A stretch of 6,667 bases of DNA. Origin: CAZRDB01 sp964598695. Lineage in GTDB: Bacteria > Armatimonadota > Zipacnadia > UBA1398. A model generated the notes under the pieces. The model was not told the origin of the DNA. It saw only the letters and a program-made list of their open reading frames with translations, and ran no database searches. Positions 5,760 through 6,667 of this stretch are shown here, piece by piece. Numbering within the stretch: the first letter of the stretch is position 1; each line of letters begins with the position of its first letter. A program made the translations under genes and the position numbers. The stretch lies in contig CAZRDB010000240.1 of assembly GCA_964598695.1 (NCBI GenBank), positions 1 to 6,667 of the forward strand. The letters are read 5' to 3'.

Positions 5760-6641
5760 CTACGCCGCCCGTCGCCTCCGACGGACGACCACCACGGTGC
5801 CGGCGAGGAGCAGCAGAAGGGCCACCGCGCCGGCACCGAGGGGGAGCCAGGGACCAAGACGCGAGTTCGCCGCAACACGACGCGAGGCGGGAGCTACGGC
5901 GCCCGTCGGGTTGACCGACAGGACATCCCCGGTCTCTGCGGACACGACAGCCTGCCACTCGGGGCTGGATGCGGGGCCTAGGGATACGATCCAGGTGACC
6001 CCTTGCCAGCCCTGGAAGAGGTACGGCGGGCTGCTTGCCGGCAGCCCATGGGGCGTCACTGCTCCCTGCGCCGCAGCAATCGCCTGGTCGCCTGTCACCC
6101 GTACCGGCAGTGGGCGTTCACCAGGGCCTGGGAGGTGCTGCCTGTAGGACGTCATCATCCCGTCATCACCGAATGCAGCGACGAACTCCGGAGACAGACC
6201 GTGGCGCGGAGGGTCGCCGACAAGCGGACCCTCGCCGGTCACCTCCCAGCCCCGTCCGCGCGCATGGGCGCGCCACGTTGCGCTCTCTGCCGCTGCACCG
6301 GCCAAGCGGATCGCTTCCTCCTTGGCCTGCGCGATCGCGCTGTCACGGCTGAGCGCCACGCCATCGCCGCCGGAACTCGAGGGGTCGCGACTGCGGACCC
6401 AGTACTTCAGCGCGCCTGTCTCGCCATCAACGCAGTAGCTGACGACCGTGCCCCCGTCATCCGTAGCGTCGACGAGGAACTTGGTGTACTCGGCCTCGAG
6501 GACCTGCCTGACCTGCGCGCCAACAAGCGGCCGCCCCGCGTACCGCTCGGCTGCCGCGCGCGCCTCGTCGATGGTGATCTCAGCCCAGGCGCCGGAGACG
6601 AGAGCGAGCAGCAGAACCGACGCGATCCCGACACGGCCCAT
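5760..6641 (-). CDS. Exported, C-terminally anchored protein with PepSY-like segments
   Basis: A 293-residue protein I cannot name beyond its layout. Residues 1-20 are a signal peptide (Arg3, hydrophobic core, AWA then cleavage before Glu21). Three segments resemble PepSY units, which pair an (I/V)xxxxAxxxA helix with a strand ending in DxxTG: ITIDEARAAAERYA (22-35) with YCVDGETGALKYWV (69-82); LSRDSAIAQAKEEA (97-110) with a less clear second half around 130-168; and VTGDQAIAAAQGAV (182-195) with WQAVVSAETGDVLSV (229-243). PepSY domains often inhibit proteases or act as envelope binding modules. A C-terminal helix (about 266-286) followed by five Arg (287-291) should anchor the protein in the membrane with the bulk outside. 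The ATG at 6641 is chosen over the in-frame GTG at 6656 because GGAGGTGA lies five bases before it. Third codon positions carry more A/T than in the neighbouring genes. Confidence 0.8.
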   Translation of the reverse strand: MGRVGIASVLLLALVSGAWAEITIDEARAAAERYAGRPLVGAQVRQVLEAEYTKFLVDATDDGGTVVSYCVDGETGALKYWVRSRDPSSSGGDGVALSRDSAIAQAKEEAIRLAGAAAESATWRAHARGRGWEVTGEGPLVGDPPRHGLSPEFVAAFGDDGMMTSYRQHLPGPGERPLPVRVTGDQAIAAAQGAVTPHGLPASSPPYLFQGWQGVTWIVSLGPASSPEWQAVVSAETGDVLSVNPTGAVAPASRRVAANSRLGPWLPLGAGAVALLLLLAGTVVVVRRRRRAA

Positions 6642-6646
6642 GCGCG

Positions 6647-6654
6647 TCACCTCC
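6647..6654 (-). promoter_or_regulatory. Strong ribosome binding site of the PepSY-like gene
   Basis: On the minus strand GGAGGTGA, an exact complement of the usual 16S 3' tail, lies five bases upstream of the ATG at 6641. It rules out the GTG at 6656, whose codon overlaps the site. Confidence 0.85.
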
Positions 6655-6660
6655 ACCGAG

Positions 6661-6666
6661 ATGATA
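6661..6666 (-). promoter_or_regulatory. Possible -10 box of the PepSY-like gene
   Basis: On the minus strand TATCAT matches the TATAAT consensus at five of six bases and stands out in this GC-rich window. Transcription would start near 6654, giving a leader of about 13 bases with the Shine-Dalgarno at its 5' end, which is tight. The -35 position lies beyond the window. Confidence 0.3.
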
Positions 6667-6667
6667 T

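Noticed and set aside
3325..5958. Long minus-strand open frame (877 codons) opposite the LDT fusion
   Set aside because: It is antisense to a well-supported gene, compositionally biased, spans two intergenic regions and has no domain motifs. It is a by-product of high GC.
5235..5981. Plus-strand open frame overlapping the end of the fusion and the start of the PepSY-like gene region
   Set aside because: It is Arg/Pro/Gly-rich, has no ribosome site and no domain, and lies over the codons of two real genes in other frames.
6642..6656. Upstream GTG start for the PepSY-like gene
   Set aside because: The GTG codon lies within or before the GGAGGTGA site, which is ideally placed for the ATG at 6641; that ATG also gives a normal signal peptide.
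1..6667. CRISPR array, tRNA, insertion sequence or toxin-antitoxin pair
   Set aside because: I found no regularly spaced repeats, tRNA-like folds, transposase motifs or paired small genes anywhere in the window.

Overview
The window is very GC-rich bacterial chromosomal DNA. It has strong Shine-Dalgarno sites (AAGGAGG, GGAGGTGA) and an almost fully G/C third-codon position in most genes. A run of exactly ten Ns inside a gene points to a draft or metagenome-assembled scaffold. No rRNA, tRNA, CRISPR array, insertion sequence or phage gene is visible. I cannot place the organism firmly. The exported L,D-transpeptidase and SUMF-type modules, together with the GC content, would fit several environmental phyla with peptidoglycan (for example planctomycete-, armatimonad- or eisenbacteria-like lineages), but this is a guess.

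Layout: (1) positions 1-2473, minus strand, hold a probable two-gene operon. A HpcH/HpaI-type pyruvate-dependent aldolase comes first, and 31 bp downstream a polytopic GT-C membrane glycosyltransferase begins and runs off the left edge. (2) A 137-bp divergent intergenic region (2474-2610) carries a perfect 12-bp palindrome. (3) From 2611 on the plus strand come an atypical Fpg/Nei-family DNA glycosylase-like protein and, after 90 bp holding two tandem hairpins, a 724-residue exported fusion protein. (4) A 59-bp convergent gap with a 9-bp-stem inverted repeat separates this from (5) a minus-strand gene (5760-6641) for an exported protein with PepSY-like segments and a C-terminal membrane anchor.

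The most unusual item is the fusion at 3526-5700. It joins a complete L,D-transpeptidase (YkuD) catalytic domain, a short TolB/PD40-like beta-propeller, a beta-rich linker, and a C-terminal formylglycine-generating-enzyme/SUMF-like domain. In the SUMF domain only one of the two copper-binding cysteines of true FGEs is in place. The glycosylase is the second point of interest: its N-terminal catalytic proline is isoleucine, yet its fold motifs and zinc finger are intact.

The genes do not form an obvious single pathway. Three of the five (glycosyltransferase, LDT fusion, PepSY protein) act at the cell envelope, while the aldolase and the glycosylase-like protein are cytoplasmic.
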